A stretch of DNA of 33,027 nt from Rubrivivax sp. (GTDB taxonomy: Bacteria > Pseudomonadota > Gammaproteobacteria > Burkholderiales > Burkholderiaceae_C). The stretch lies in contig JAHCKS010000061.1 in the NCBI GenBank assembly GCA_026125665.1, forward strand, positions 1 through 33,027. The letters are read 5' to 3'. Shown here piece by piece: positions 7,871 to 17,472 of this stretch. The position numbers and the translations under genes were made by a program. Positions within the stretch are counted from its first letter, which is position 1; each line of letters starts with the position of its first letter. The notes below the pieces were generated by a model, which worked only from the letters and a program-made list of their open reading frames with translations, was not told the DNA's origin and did not search any database.

Positions 7871-7897
7871 GGGGACCGTGTCCCCCGCAGGGGGGAC
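7871..7897. promoter_or_regulatory. Overlapping GC-rich palindromes upstream of the protease operon
   Basis: About 140-160 bp ahead of the protease start lie GGGGAC (7871-7876), GTCCCCC (7880-7886) and GGGGGAC (7891-7897). The middle block can pair with either neighbour: a 6-bp stem with a 3-base loop, or a 7-bp stem with a 4-base loop. The two hairpins exclude each other. In the only long untranslated region of the operon this could be an operator or a leader structure, which is inference. The remaining bases between 7730 and 8001 show no gene and no clear -35/-10 pair. Confidence 0.4.
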
Positions 7898-8001
7898 GTG
7901 TCGTCGCCGCAGGTTCATGCCCGAAGCGCACCCGAGGCAGCGCGCCGGGCGTCGCGCGATGCCGCGCGCGGCACCGGCGCGCCCGGGAGGTCGAGGCCTC
8001 A

Positions 8002-8160
8002 GAAGCTGTGAATGAACCGGCCGCGCCCGAGCGGCACGCCAAACGGCGCCCGATCTAGGCGCAAAGCGCAGCCATAGCTCGGGCTATGGCGAGCATTTGC
8101 AACGACGAGCGGGCGTCGTTTGGCGTGACGAGCGGGCGTGGAGGGTTCGTTCACAGCTTC
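8002..8160 (-). mobile_element. 159-bp hairpin element, copy A (MITE-like)
   Basis: The ends are inverted repeats, GAAGCTGTGAAYGAACC. Inside, successive blocks pair across the element (e.g. CACGCCAAACG with CGTTTGGCGTG), and the centre is a perfect small stem GCCATAGC/GCTATGGC. The whole element can therefore fold into one long imperfect hairpin. It is identical base for base to copy B (31731-31889) in reverse orientation. On the minus strand it begins immediately after the TGA stop of the threonine aldolase gene and is followed by another TGA. It contains no gene. It may act as a transcription barrier between the aldolase and the protease operon. It resembles a non-autonomous miniature transposon, but no matching transposase lies in the window. 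Confidence 0.88.
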
Positions 8161-9210
8161 TCAGCGCCCGCCCAGCAGCGCGGCGAGCTGCGCTGCCGCC
8201 TCGTCGCACTGCGCGGCGTTCACGTCCAGGTGCGTCACTGCACGCACCGTGCGCGGCCCGAAGGCGTTGAGCAGCACGCCGCGCTTGCGCGCCTCGGCCA
8301 CGAGCGTGGCCGCGTCGGGCGTGCCCGGCACGTCCGCCTTCAGGTGGAAGACGACGATGTTCGTCTGCACGCTTGCGAGGTCGAGCCGCACCGGCGCGCA
8401 ACCGGCCAGCCGCTCGGCCAAGCGGCGGGCGTTGGCATGGTCCTCGGCCAGCCGCGCGCGGTGGAACTCCACGCCGTGCAGCGCCGCGGCGGCAAAGATG
8501 CCCACCTGCCGCATCGCGCCGCCCAGCCGCCGGCGGTGGCGGTTGGCGCGCGCGATGACCTCGCGCGGGCCCGCCAGCAGCGAGCCGCCGGGCGCGCCGA
8601 GCCCCTTGCTGAAGGCCACCGAGACGAGGTCGAACGGCGCGGCGAGCTCCTTCTCGCTGCGGCCGCTGGCCACGGCGGCGTTCCACAGCCGCGCGCCGTC
8701 GAGGAAGCTGGCGATGCCGCGCTCGCGCGCCAGCGCGCAGATGCGCACCGCCTCGTCCTGCGGAAAGACGACGCCGCCGGCGCGGTTGTGCGTGTCCTCG
8801 ATCTCCACCACCGTGGTGGCCGGGAACACCGGCAGGCCGGCCGGCTTGATGGCCGCCTCGAACTGCTCGCGCGTGAAGACGCCGCCCTCGCCGACCTCGA
8901 CGATCTGCACGCCGGCGTTGGCCGCCGCGCCGCCCGCCTCGTGCCAGCCGGCATGCGCCTCGCGCGCCGTGATCACCTCGTCGCCGGGGCGCGCCAGCGC
9001 CAGCAGCGCCACCTGGTTGGCCATCGTGCCGCTGGGCATCCACAGCGCCGCTTCCTTGCCGAGCAGCGCCGCCATCTGCTCCTGCAGGCGGTTGGTCGTG
9101 GGGTCCTCGCCGTACTGGTCGTCGCCGACGTCGGCGCGGGCCATCGCCTCGCGCATGGCAGGCGTCGGGCGGGTGACGGTATCGCTGCGCAGGTCGATCG
9201 CGGTGGGCAT
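8161..9210 (-). CDS. ltaE: Low-specificity L-threonine aldolase
   Basis: The protein has 349 residues and is a fold-type I PLP enzyme that splits L-threonine or L-allo-threonine to glycine and acetaldehyde. It opens with the family signature [19 protein letters not shown] and continues with [10 protein letters not shown]. The glycine/serine loop PSGTMANQ, the region [10 protein letters not shown] (Asp that holds the PLP pyridine) and [11 protein letters not shown] with the PLP-binding lysine near residue 200 are all present. Length and motifs are normal. The start is ATG 9210, directly before the DLRSD motif; its ribosome site is weak. The stop codon abuts the 159-bp hairpin element. It is divergent from moeA across 184 bp that hold no obvious signal. 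Confidence 0.93.
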   Translation of the reverse strand: MPTAIDLRSDTVTRPTPAMREAMARADVGDDQYGEDPTTNRLQEQMAALLGKEAALWMPSGTMANQVALLALARPGDEVITAREAHAGWHEAGGAAANAGVQIVEVGEGGVFTREQFEAAIKPAGLPVFPATTVVEIEDTHNRAGGVVFPQDEAVRICALARERGIASFLDGARLWNAAVASGRSEKELAAPFDLVSVAFSKGLGAPGGSLLAGPREVIARANRHRRRLGGAMRQVGIFAAAALHGVEFHRARLAEDHANARRLAERLAGCAPVRLDLASVQTNIVVFHLKADVPGTPDAATLVAEARKRGVLLNAFGPRTVRAVTHLDVNAAQCDEAAAQLAALLGGR

Positions 9211-9394
9211 GGGCGGGGCTCGTCGGTTCGTGGCTCGGGCCGGGGCCGGTTCGGCGGGGCGGGTCGGTCCCGGGCGGCATTGTGTGCGCTGCGACGGACA
9301 ATCCGCGCGTCGGGTCGCCTGCCGGTCGGACCCGCCTCGCGCCACCGCGGCGCGGGACCCGCAAGAACCCACCGCATCCGCCGACCCGCACCCG

Positions 9395-10726
9395 ATGAAC
9401 GAACTCGGCCCCTCCCCGCTCGCTGCCGGCGAGCGCAACCTCGGCGTCGACGAGGCGCGCGCCGCCATCGCGGCGGCGCTGGTGCCGCTGCCGCGGAGCG
9501 AGTCGCTGGAGGTGCCGCTGCACGAGGCCGACGGGCGTGTGCTCGCCGCCGACGTCGTCTCGCCGATCGACGTGCCGGCGCACGACAACTCGGCGATGGA
9601 CGGTTATGCGTTCGCCGGCGCGGCGCTGCGCGCCGACGGGCCGACGGTGCTGCGCGCCACCGGCACCGTGGTGGCCGGCGCACCGTACGGCGGCACGCTC
9701 GGCGCCGGGCAGTGCCTGCGCGTCATGACGGGAGCGGTGATGCCGGCCGGCGCCGACACCGTCGTGCCGCTGGAGCTCGTGCGGGTGCAGGGCACCCCCG
9801 ACGGCGGCGAGGTGCACATCCCGCCGGGCGTCATCCGCCCGGGCGAGAATCGGCGCAAGCGCGGCGAGGACCTCGCCGCCGGCAAGGCCGCGCTCGCCGC
9901 CGGGCGGGTGCTGCGGCCGGCCGACGTCGGGCTCGCGGCTTCGCTCGGGCTCACGCGCGTGCGCGTCATGCGGCCGCTGCGCGTGGCCCTCTTCTCCACC
10001 GGCGACGAGGTGACCGAGCCCGGGGCGCCGCTGGCGCCCGGCTGCATCTACGACAGCAACCGCTTCTCGCTCGGCGCGGCGCTGCGCCGCCTGGGCATGG
10101 AGGTGGTCGACCTCGGGCTCGTGCGCGACGACCGCGCCGCGCTCGCCGCCGTCGTCGCGCGCGCCGTGCGCGAGGCCGACGCCGTGGTGACGAGCGGCGG
10201 CGTGAGCGCGGGCGACGCCGACTACACGCGCGACATCCTGGCGCGGCACGGCGACGTGGCGTTCTGGAAGGTGGCGATGCGGCCGGGGCGGCCGTTCGCC
10301 TTCGGGCTGCTGCGGCGCGAAGGAGCCGGCGGCCTCGCACCGGGGCCGGCGGGCGAGGCCCCGCCGCCGAGCTCGTGGCTCTTCGCGCTGCCCGGCAACC
10401 CGGTGGCCGCGCTCGTCACGTTCTATGCCTTCGTGCGCGAGGCACTGCTCGTGCTGGCCGGCGCGAACGCGGCACCGCTGCCCGTGCTCAGCGCGCGCAG
10501 CACGGCGCCCATTCGCAAGCGCCCCGGGCGCACCGAGTTCCAGCGCGCCATCGTCGAGCCTGCACGCGACGGCGGCGGCTGGCAGGTGCGCCTCTTCGGC
10601 AGCCAAGGCGCCGGCGTGCTGCGCAGCATGAGCGAGGCCAACGCGCTCGTCGTGCTGGCACACGACCAGGGCAGCGTGGCCGCCGGTGAACCGGTCCCGG
10701 TGTGGCTGTTCGACGGGCTGGTCTGA
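9395..10726 (+). CDS. moeA: Molybdopterin molybdenumtransferase MoeA
   Basis: The protein has 443 residues and inserts molybdate into adenylylated molybdopterin in cofactor synthesis. Visible features are [17 protein letters not shown] (N-terminal domain), [28 protein letters not shown], the MoCF-binding domain with FSTGDEV and [13 protein letters not shown], and [13 protein letters not shown] typical C-terminal beta domain with RTEFQRA ends the protein. A linker rich in Gly/Pro/Ala ([18 protein letters not shown]) between the MoCF domain and the PGNP motif is longer than usual. Start ATG 9395 gives a normal N-terminus. It stands tail-to-tail with fdhD (24-bp gap) and belongs to a molybdenum-cofactor group with fdhD and mobA. 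Confidence 0.96.
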   Translation: MNELGPSPLAAGERNLGVDEARAAIAAALVPLPRSESLEVPLHEADGRVLAADVVSPIDVPAHDNSAMDGYAFAGAALRADGPTVLRATGTVVAGAPYGGTLGAGQCLRVMTGAVMPAGADTVVPLELVRVQGTPDGGEVHIPPGVIRPGENRRKRGEDLAAGKAALAAGRVLRPADVGLAASLGLTRVRVMRPLRVALFSTGDEVTEPGAPLAPGCIYDSNRFSLGAALRRLGMEVVDLGLVRDDRAALAAVVARAVREADAVVTSGGVSAGDADYTRDILARHGDVAFWKVAMRPGRPFAFGLLRREGAGGLAPGPAGEAPPPSSWLFALPGNPVAALVTFYAFVREALLVLAGANAAPLPVLSARSTAPIRKRPGRTEFQRAIVEPARDGGGWQVRLFGSQGAGVLRSMSEANALVVLAHDQGSVAAGEPVPVWLFDGLV

Positions 10727-10750
10727 GCGCCGCTTCTTGCCGGGGCGACC

Positions 10751-11812
10751 TCAGCGCCGGGGCGCGAGGCGCGCCGCGCCGGCGTAGCAGAGGTAGTTCT
10801 GCCCGCCTGCGCGGCCGATGAGGGTGAGGTTCAGCGACTCCGCGAGCTGCTGGCCCATCGCAGTCGCGCCGTTGCGCGAGACGACGAGCGGGATGCGCAG
10901 GCTCGCCGCCTTCAACACCATCTCGCTCGTCAGGCGGCCGGTGGTGTAGAGCCAGCAGGCCTCGCCCGGCACCGCATGCATCGCCATCCAGCCGGCCACG
11001 GTGTCGACGGCGTTGTGCCGGCCGACGTCCTCGACGTGCACGAGCATCTCGGGCTCACCGGAGCACCTTCGCGCTTCGCGCTCCGGCATGAGCCCTTCGG
11101 GCGGCCGGGCGGGCTCATGCGCGGCACGCCACAACGCGGTGCCGTGCACCGAGCCGGCGTCGCGGTGCACGCTGGGCAGCCGGCGCATCGCGTCGAGCAG
11201 CGAGACCAGGCTCTCGTGGGCCACTGTCGGGGTGTCTGCCGCGGGTGCAGGCAGCGGCGGCACACGCTGCAGCCAGTCGCCGAACACCGTGCCCTGCCCG
11301 CATCCGGTGGTGACCGTGCGGCGGGCCAGGCGCTCGGCCAGACTGCCGACCCCGGCGCGCGTGCGCACCGCCGCCGCCGCGACGTCCCAGTCCACCGAGA
11401 CGGACTCGACCTCGCCGACGTTCGCCACGAGGCCCTGGTTCAGCAGGTAGCCCAGCGCCAGCAGCTCGGGCTCCTGGCCGAGCGTCATCAGCGTCACCAC
11501 TTCCTGCCGATCGACATACAGCGCCAGCGCGCGCTCGGCGGCGAGCTGGATGGTCCGGCGCGTGCCGTCGCTGGCCACGGCGACGGCCTCGCGCATCAGC
11601 GCGGCGCGGGCCTGCGTCAGCACCGGCAGCTGGCCCGATGGCGCCACGCGCCGTGCACGTGCGTGCGGCGCGAGGTTCACGGACACGGCGGCTCCTCTGG
11701 CCGTGGCGACGCCTGCACCGGCGGCCGCGGCGCCAGCATCGACCTCGAGACCCTCCAGGCCGGCGAGCACCGGGGCATCGGACGGGTCCTCTTCGATGGC
11801 GATGGTTGACAT
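10751..11812 (-). CDS. fdhD: Formate dehydrogenase accessory protein FdhD
   Basis: The protein has 353 residues and is a sulfurtransferase that hands sulfur from IscS to the molybdenum cofactor of formate dehydrogenases. The family core is clear: EPELLALGYLLNQGLV, TTGCGQGT at the place of the catalytic cysteine motif, EDVGRHNAVDTVAGW, and TTGRLTSEMVLKAA...VSRNGATAMGQQLA near the end. The usual CxxC-like motif keeps one cysteine only (CGQG). Between ALWRAA and EMLVHVEDVGRHN there is an insert of about 23-25 residues (HEPARPPEGLMPEREARRCS...) encoded by a dispersed DNA repeat. Start ATG 11812 (MSTIAIEED) was chosen; an upstream in-frame start at 11866 would add 18 residues. Divergent from mobA. 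Confidence 0.93.
   Translation of the reverse strand: MSTIAIEEDPSDAPVLAGLEGLEVDAGAAAAGAGVATARGAAVSVNLAPHARARRVAPSGQLPVLTQARAALMREAVAVASDGTRRTIQLAAERALALYVDRQEVVTLMTLGQEPELLALGYLLNQGLVANVGEVESVSVDWDVAAAAVRTRAGVGSLAERLARRTVTTGCGQGTVFGDWLQRVPPLPAPAADTPTVAHESLVSLLDAMRRLPSVHRDAGSVHGTALWRAAHEPARPPEGLMPEREARRCSGEPEMLVHVEDVGRHNAVDTVAGWMAMHAVPGEACWLYTTGRLTSEMVLKAASLRIPLVVSRNGATAMGQQLAESLNLTLIGRAGGQNYLCYAGAARLAPRR
11051..11117 (-). repeat. Dispersed ~60-bp repeat inserted in fdhD
   Basis: The block matches the sigma-factor repeat (4356-4418) at about 85 percent over 68 bp and runs in the same direction on the plus strand. In fdhD the reading frame is offset by one base relative to the sigma gene, so the encoded peptides differ completely (EPARPPEGLMPEREARR against SPPGRPKGEFRSAQREG). 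That shows selection or spread at DNA rather than protein level. The block ends carry GGGCTCA in direct orientation. Confidence 0.85.
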
Positions 11813-11895
11813 GCGGGCGCTGCTCACGGCTGCCAGTGGAACACAAACCGCCGACCCGCTCCGCACGCGGGCGCATCGCTGCCGCGGGCCTCAGA

Positions 11896-12591
11896 ATGCC
11901 GGTGTCACGACGCGATGCGCCATTGAACACTCCTGACCCCCGGCCCAGCATCACCGGCCTCGTGCTTGCGGGCGGGCGCGGCAGCCGCATGGGCGGTGTC
12001 GACAAGGGCCTGCAGGAGCTGCACGGCCAACCGCTGGTGCTGCATGCGCTCGATCGCCTGCGGCCGCAGGTGGCCACGCTGGCCATCAACGCCAACCGGC
12101 ACCTCGACGTCTATGCAAGGCTCGGCGTGCCCGTGTGGCCGGACAGCGAGCAGGGCTTCCCCGGGCCGCTGGCCGGCATGCTCGCGGGGCTGATGCAGCT
12201 CGAAGCCCTCGGCAGCGAGTGGCTGGTCACGGTGCCGTGCGACACGCCGCGGTTTCCGCTGGACCTGGTGGCCCGCCTGCATGCCGCCGCCCTCGCTGCC
12301 GGTGCGTGCGTGGCGATGCCGGTGACCGAGGAACCCCGCGTGCCAGGCGAACGGGACCCGGGAGAGGCGCCGGCGCCCCAGCCGCAGCCCGTCTTCTGCC
12401 TGCTGCACCGCTCGCTGCGCGAGCCGCTCGCCGCCGCGCTGGCCGAGGGCGAGCGCAAGATCGACCGCTTCACCCGGCGCCACGGCCATGTGCTGGTGCC
12501 CTTTGCCGACAGCGATGGCTTCTTCAACGCCAACACGGCCGAGGAACTGCAGTGGCTGCGCGGGCAGGCCGGAGAGGCCGCAGGCCGCTGA
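11896..12591 (+). CDS. mobA: Molybdenum cofactor guanylyltransferase MobA
   Basis: The protein has 231 residues and transfers GMP from GTP to molybdopterin to form the guanine dinucleotide cofactor needed by formate dehydrogenase-type enzymes. The nucleotide-binding signature LAGGRGSRMGGVDKGL lies at residues 23-38, followed by INANRHLDVYARLGVPVWPD, FPGPLAGMLAGL and VPCDTPRFP (metal-binding Asp). The C-terminal FFNANTAEEL is also typical. A TTG at 11923 is an alternative start that would give a more compact N-terminus; neither start has a strong ribosome site. Its neighbours moeA and fdhD belong to the same pathway. Convergent with ispF. Confidence 0.94.
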   Translation: MPVSRRDAPLNTPDPRPSITGLVLAGGRGSRMGGVDKGLQELHGQPLVLHALDRLRPQVATLAINANRHLDVYARLGVPVWPDSEQGFPGPLAGMLAGLMQLEALGSEWLVTVPCDTPRFPLDLVARLHAAALAAGACVAMPVTEEPRVPGERDPGEAPAPQPQPVFCLLHRSLREPLAAALAEGERKIDRFTRRHGHVLVPFADSDGFFNANTAEELQWLRGQAGEAAGR

Positions 12592-12636
12592 GGCGGCCCC
12601 ACGCCGGCTCCCGCCCACCAGACCGACCCGCGGGCG

Positions 12637-13149
12637 CTAGGCGGGTGCGTCGGGCCGCGGCGCGCGCCACAACAGGCACACGGCGCGCGCCTCGATGGCG
12701 CGGCCCTCGCCCACCGGCCCCATCTTCTCGGCTGTCTTGGCCTTCACGTTCACCGCGTCGCCGCCGAGGCCGAGCACGCCGGCGATGCGCTCGCGCATCG
12801 CCGGGATGTGCGGCGCCATCCTCGGCGCCTGCGCGACGATGGTGGCGTCGACGTTGACGACGCGCCAGCCGGCGGCGTGCACGCGTTCGAGCGCGCGTGC
12901 CAGCAGCAGGGCCGAGTCGGCGCCGGCATGGGCGGCGTCGGTGTCCGGGAACAGGCGGCCGATGTCACCGAGGCCCGCCGCCCCGAGCAGCGCGTCGGTG
13001 ATGGCGTGCAGCAGCGCGTCGGCGTCGGAGTGACCGGCCAGGCCGTGCGTGTGCGGCACGGTCACGCCGCCCAGCACCAGCGGCCGCCCGGTGACGAGCG
13101 CGTGCACGTCCCAGCCTTCGCCGATGCGCAGGTCATTGAGAGGGTTCAT
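12637..13149 (-). CDS. ispF: 2-C-methyl-D-erythritol 2,4-cyclodiphosphate synthase IspF
   Basis: The protein has 170 residues and forms the cyclic diphosphate in the MEP isoprenoid pathway. Motifs: GEGWDVHAL with the metal ligands D14 and H16, [21 protein letters not shown] (third metal histidine), LFPDTD, and the C-terminal [19 protein letters not shown]-terminal extension of a few residues (APRPDAPA) is slightly longer than usual. The start is ATG 13149. It follows ispD on the same strand with a 41-bp gap, so the two consecutive-pathway enzymes are co-transcribed. Confidence 0.96.
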   Translation of the reverse strand: MNPLNDLRIGEGWDVHALVTGRPLVLGGVTVPHTHGLAGHSDADALLHAITDALLGAAGLGDIGRLFPDTDAAHAGADSALLLARALERVHAAGWRVVNVDATIVAQAPRMAPHIPAMRERIAGVLGLGGDAVNVKAKTAEKMGPVGEGRAIEARAVCLLWRAPRPDAPA

Positions 13150-13190
13150 CGGTGAGCCAGCGCAGGGGCGTCGATGGGTCCGACCGCGCA

Positions 13191-13898
13191 TCAGCTGCGC
13201 GATCGCAGCAGCCGCTCGGCCAGTGCCAACTCGGCCGGCCACGTGAGCTTGATGTTCTCGATGTCGCCGCGCACGAGCCGCGGCGCGAGGCCCAGCGCCT
13301 CGACGGCGCTGGCCTCGTCGCTGACCGAATCGCCGGCGGCGGCCAGCGCGCGCTGCAGCAGGCCGAGGCGGAACATCTGCGGCGTCTGCGCCAGCCACTT
13401 GCCCTCGCGCGGCACCGTGGCGGCAACACGGTCGGCCCCGGCGTTCGCCTGCTTGAGCGTGTCGCCGAGCGGCATCGCGAGCAGGCCGCCGACGTCGTCG
13501 GCACGGCAGGCCTCGATGAGCGCCTCCACCCAGCCCGGCCTCACGAGGCAGCGCGCGGCGTCGTGCACGAGCACCCAGTCGGCATCCCCGGCGCCGCGTC
13601 GACGCAGCTCGCCCAGGCCATGGGCCACGGTCGCGGCGCGGCTCGCGCCACCGCAGCGCGCTACCCAGGCCCGCATCCCTTCGAACTGGGGCGCGTGCCG
13701 CTCGAACAGGGTGTCGTCCGGGGCCAGCACGACGAGGATCGCCTCCAGCCCGCGCACCGCACCGAGAGCGGCCAACGTGTGCGCGACGACCGAGCGCCCG
13801 GCGAGCATCGTGTACTGTTTCGGCCCGCCGGCCTGCGCCCGTTCGCCGACACCGGCGCAGGGCACGAGCGCGTACAGGCGGGCGGTGTCTTCGGGCAT
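13191..13898 (-). CDS. ispD: 2-C-methyl-D-erythritol 4-phosphate cytidylyltransferase IspD
   Basis: The protein has 235 residues and activates MEP with CTP in the isoprenoid pathway. The CTP-binding signature reads [18 protein letters not shown], a variant of the usual PAAGxGxRxGxxxPKQ with Cys in place of the first alanine. Also present are [46 protein letters not shown] and [11 protein letters not shown]. Length and motif order are normal. Its start at 13898 faces mfd across a 70-bp gap that contains the short palindrome GATTCTAGAATC (13908-13919). Confidence 0.96.
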   Translation of the reverse strand: MPEDTARLYALVPCAGVGERAQAGGPKQYTMLAGRSVVAHTLAALGAVRGLEAILVVLAPDDTLFERHAPQFEGMRAWVARCGGASRAATVAHGLGELRRRGAGDADWVLVHDAARCLVRPGWVEALIEACRADDVGGLLAMPLGDTLKQANAGADRVAATVPREGKWLAQTPQMFRLGLLQRALAAAGDSVSDEASAVEALGLAPRLVRGDIENIKLTWPAELALAERLLRSRS

Positions 13899-13968
13899 CG
13901 CCGGCGATTCTAGAATCCGGGTCCACCACGCCCCGCCGTGTCATGCGCCGGGGCGGTTGTCTTTGTAG

Positions 13969-16900
13969 ATGCAACTCCCTCCGCTGGCGCCGGGCAGGCG
14001 CTTCACGCTCCCGCGGCCACAGGGCTCGGGCGATGCCCTGTTGCTCGCCGCGCTCGCACGCGAACGCGCGGCCGCCCGCGCGCAGGGCGGCGCACCGCTT
14101 GCCGTCTTCACCGCCGATGCCGCCGACGCGCAGCGGCTGGCCGACGAACTGCCGTTCTTCGCCCCCGGCCTCGTCGTCGCGCAGTTCCCGGACTGGGAGA
14201 CGCTGCCCTACGACAACTTCAGTCCGCACCAGGACCTCATCTCCGAGCGCCTGGCGACGCTGTGGCGCATCCAGCAGCGCGAGGTGGACGTGCTGCTCGT
14301 GCCGGCGACGACGGCGCTCGCGCGGCTCGCGCCGCCCTCGTTCCTCGCCGGCACGACGTTCCACTTCCGCCAGAAGACGCGCCTCGATGAGGCGAAGCTG
14401 AAGGCGCAGCTCACGCTCGCCGGCTACCAGCACGTGAGCCAGGTCGTGAGCCCGGGCGAGTACGCGGTGCGCGGCGGCCTCATCGACCTGTTCCCGATGG
14501 GCTCGCCGGTGCCGTACCGGGTGGACCTGTTCGGCGACGAGGTCGACTCGATCCGCACCTTCGACCCCGACACGCAGCGCAGCCTCTACCCGGTGCCCGA
14601 GGTCCGGCTGCTGCCCGGGCGCGAGTTCCCGATGGACGAGGCGGCGCGCACGGCGTTTCGCGCGCGCTGGCGCGAGCGACTCGAGGGCGACCCGACCAGG
14701 GCCCGCACCTACAAGGACATCGCCTCGGGCATCGCCAGCGGCGGCATCGAGTACTACCTGCCGCTCTTCTTCGACGCCACCGCGACGCTGTTCGACTACG
14801 TCGGCACCGAGGCGCCGCTCGTGCTGCTGGGCGAGGTGGACGCGGCGCTGCAGCGCTTCTGGGCCGACACGCGCGAGCGCCACCGCTTCCTGCAGCACGA
14901 CAAGGAGCGGCCGCTGCTGCCGCCGGAGGACCTGTTCCTGCGCGTCGAGGAGTTCTTCGCCGCCACCCAGCCGCATGCCACGCTCGCGGTGCGCGGCCCC
15001 GGCGAGCTGCCGTGGTGCCGGCCACTGCCCGACGTGGGCATCGAGCGCGGCGCCACCGAGCCGCTGGCCGCGCTCGAGCACCACCTGGACGGCACGCCGC
15101 ATCGCGTGCTGCTCGTCGCCGAGAGCGAAGGCCGGCGCGAGAGCCTGCTCGAGCTGCTGCGCGACCACCACATCGTCGTGCCGAGCGTCGCCAGCCTCGC
15201 GGAGTTCGAGTCCGGCGAAGAGAAGGTGGCCATCGTTGCCGCCCCGCTCGCGCAGGGCTTCCACTGGCTCGAACCCGAAGCCGAGGCCGGCAAGGCGGCT
15301 CGCTCGCTGCAGTTCATCACCGAGACCGAGCTCTTCGCCACGACGCGCGAGGCGCGCCGGCGGCGCAAGCAGGAGCAGGTCTCGAGCGTCGATGCGCTCA
15401 TCAAGGACCTCTCGGAGCTCAAGGTCGGCGACCCCGTCGTGCACGCGAACCACGGTATCGGCCGCTACCAGGGGCTGAAGAGCATCGACCTCGCGTCCGA
15501 GGATGGAGGCGGCACGAGCGAGTTCCTGCACCTCGAGTACGCCGAGAAGGCGACGCTTTACGTGCCGGTGTCGCAGCTGCACCTGATCAGCCGCTACACC
15601 GGCGTCAGCGCCGAGGAGGCGCCGCTGCACAGGCTGGGCAGTGGCCAGTGGGAGAAGGCGAAGCGCAAGGCCGCCGAGCAGGTGCGCGACACGGCGGCCG
15701 AGCTGCTGAACCTCTACGCGCAGCGCGCGGCGCGCGACGGCTTCGCGCACCGCTTCTCGGCGCACGACTACGAGGCCTTCGCCGCCAGCTTCGGCTTTGA
15801 GGAGACACCCGACCAGCGCGCCGCGATCCACGCCGTCATCCAGGACATGATCTCGCCGAAGCCGATGGACCGGCTGGTGTGCGGCGACGTCGGCTTCGGC
15901 AAGACCGAGGTGGCGCTGCGCGCGGCGTTCGTCGCCGTGCACGGCGGCAGGCAGGTGGCGTTCCTCGCGCCGACGACGCTGCTGGCCGAGCAGCACTACC
16001 AGACGCTGGTGGACCGCTTCGGCAAGTGGCCGGTGAAGGTCGCGGAGCTGTCGCGCTTTCGCACCGGCAAGGAAGTGAAGGCGGCGCTGGAAGGCATCAC
16101 CGCGGGCCGGGTCGACATCGTCGTCGGCACGCACAAGCTGCTGGCCGCCGACGTGAAGTTCGCTCGCCTGGGGCTGCTCATCATCGACGAGGAGCACCGC
16201 TTCGGCGTGCGCCACAAGGAGGCGATGAAGGCGCTGCGCGCCGAGGTCGACGTGCTGACGCTCACCGCCACGCCGATCCCGCGCACGCTCGGCATGGCGC
16301 TGGAAGGGCTTCGCGATCTCTCAGTCATCGCCACCGCGCCGCAGCGGCGGCTGGCCATCAAGACGTTCGTGCAGAACGAGGGCTCGAGCATCATCCGCGA
16401 AGCGGTGCTGCGCGAGCTCAAGCGCGGCGGCCAGGTGTACTTCCTGCACAACGAGGTGGAGACGATCGCCCACCGCCGCGACCGCCTGGCCGAGCTCGTG
16501 CCCGAGGCACGCATCGCCATCGCGCACGGCCAGATGCCCGAGCGCGAGCTCGAGGCGGTGATGCGCGACTTCGTCGCGCAGCGCCACAACGTGCTGCTGT
16601 GCTCGACGATCATCGAGACCGGCATCGACGTGCCGAGCGCCAACACCATCGTCATCAGCCGCGCCGACAAGTTCGGCCTGGCGCAGCTGCACCAGCTGCG
16701 CGGCCGTGTCGGCCGCAGCCACCACCAGGCCTACGCCTACCTGCTCGTGCCCGACAAGGAGGGCCTGACGAAGCAGGCGGCGCAGCGGCTGGAGGCGATC
16801 CAGCAGATGGAGGAGCTCGGCAGCGGCTTCTACCTGGCGATGCACGACCTCGAGATCCGCGGCGCCGGCGAGGTGCTCGGCGAGCAGCAGAGCGGCAACA

Positions 16901-17472
16901 TGATGGAGGTCGGCTTCCAGCTCTACAACGACATGCTCGCCGAGGCCGTGCGCTCGCTGAAGGCGGGACGCGAGCCGGACCTCCTCTCCCCGCTCGGCGG
17001 CCTGGCCGGAACGACCGAGGTCAACCTGCACGCGCCGGCGCTGCTGCCCGACACCTACTGCGGCGACGTGCACCAGCGCCTGTCGCTGTACAAGCGCCTG
17101 GCCACGGCCGAGAGCGCCGATCGCATCGACGCGCTGCTGGAGGAGGTCACCGACCGCTTCGGCCGCCTGCCACCGCAGGGCCAGACGCTCTTCGACACAC
17201 ACCGCCTGCGCGTGCTGGCGCGGCCGTACGGCGTGGCCAAGATCGACGCCGGGCCGAAGCTGATGAGCGTGACCTTCCGGCCGAACCCGCCGATCGACGC
17301 GATGCGCATCATCGAGCTGGTGCAGAAGAACCGCGCCGTCAAGCTGGCCGGCAACGACAAGCTGCGCATCGAGCGTTCGGTCGACAGTGCCGCCGAGCGT
17401 GCGCAGTTCATGCGCGACCTGCTGCGCTCGCTCGGCACGCCGCAGGCGGCGGCGCCGAAGGTGCCCGCGTGA
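13969..17472 (+). CDS. mfd: Transcription-repair coupling factor Mfd
   Basis: The protein has 1167 residues, full length for the family. It removes RNA polymerase stalled at DNA damage and recruits UvrA. The N-terminal UvrB-like part reads [13 protein letters not shown] and [26 protein letters not shown]. The RNA polymerase interaction domain follows around residues 480-540 ([20 protein letters not shown]). The translocase has Walker [10 protein letters not shown] (about residue 640), the DEEH box [14 protein letters not shown] (about 740), [13 protein letters not shown], and helicase motifs V/VI around [27 protein letters not shown]. The C-terminal domain that binds UvrA is present. Its stop overlaps the serB start (GTGA). 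Confidence 0.98.
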   Translation: MQLPPLAPGRRFTLPRPQGSGDALLLAALARERAAARAQGGAPLAVFTADAADAQRLADELPFFAPGLVVAQFPDWETLPYDNFSPHQDLISERLATLWRIQQREVDVLLVPATTALARLAPPSFLAGTTFHFRQKTRLDEAKLKAQLTLAGYQHVSQVVSPGEYAVRGGLIDLFPMGSPVPYRVDLFGDEVDSIRTFDPDTQRSLYPVPEVRLLPGREFPMDEAARTAFRARWRERLEGDPTRARTYKDIASGIASGGIEYYLPLFFDATATLFDYVGTEAPLVLLGEVDAALQRFWADTRERHRFLQHDKERPLLPPEDLFLRVEEFFAATQPHATLAVRGPGELPWCRPLPDVGIERGATEPLAALEHHLDGTPHRVLLVAESEGRRESLLELLRDHHIVVPSVASLAEFESGEEKVAIVAAPLAQGFHWLEPEAEAGKAARSLQFITETELFATTREARRRRKQEQVSSVDALIKDLSELKVGDPVVHANHGIGRYQGLKSIDLASEDGGGTSEFLHLEYAEKATLYVPVSQLHLISRYTGVSAEEAPLHRLGSGQWEKAKRKAAEQVRDTAAELLNLYAQRAARDGFAHRFSAHDYEAFAASFGFEETPDQRAAIHAVIQDMISPKPMDRLVCGDVGFGKTEVALRAAFVAVHGGRQVAFLAPTTLLAEQHYQTLVDRFGKWPVKVAELSRFRTGKEVKAALEGITAGRVDIVVGTHKLLAADVKFARLGLLIIDEEHRFGVRHKEAMKALRAEVDVLTLTATPIPRTLGMALEGLRDLSVIATAPQRRLAIKTFVQNEGSSIIREAVLRELKRGGQVYFLHNEVETIAHRRDRLAELVPEARIAIAHGQMPERELEAVMRDFVAQRHNVLLCSTIIETGIDVPSANTIVISRADKFGLAQLHQLRGRVGRSHHQAYAYLLVPDKEGLTKQAAQRLEAIQQMEELGSGFYLAMHDLEIRGAGEVLGEQQSGNMMEVGFQLYNDMLAEAVRSLKAGREPDLLSPLGGLAGTTEVNLHAPALLPDTYCGDVHQRLSLYKRLATAESADRIDALLEEVTDRFGRLPPQGQTLFDTHRLRVLARPYGVAKIDAGPKLMSVTFRPNPPIDAMRIIELVQKNRAVKLAGNDKLRIERSVDSAAERAQFMRDLLRSLGTPQAAAPKVPA

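Noticed and set aside
8086-8160. Short coding frame MASICNDERASFGV inside the hairpin elements
   Set aside because: It has no ribosome site and only reflects the inverted-repeat sequence shared by both element copies.
12637-16215. Long minus-strand frame that continues upstream from ispF through ispD and mfd
   Set aside because: Only its last 170 codons are ispF; the remainder is antisense or out of frame to mfd and ispD.
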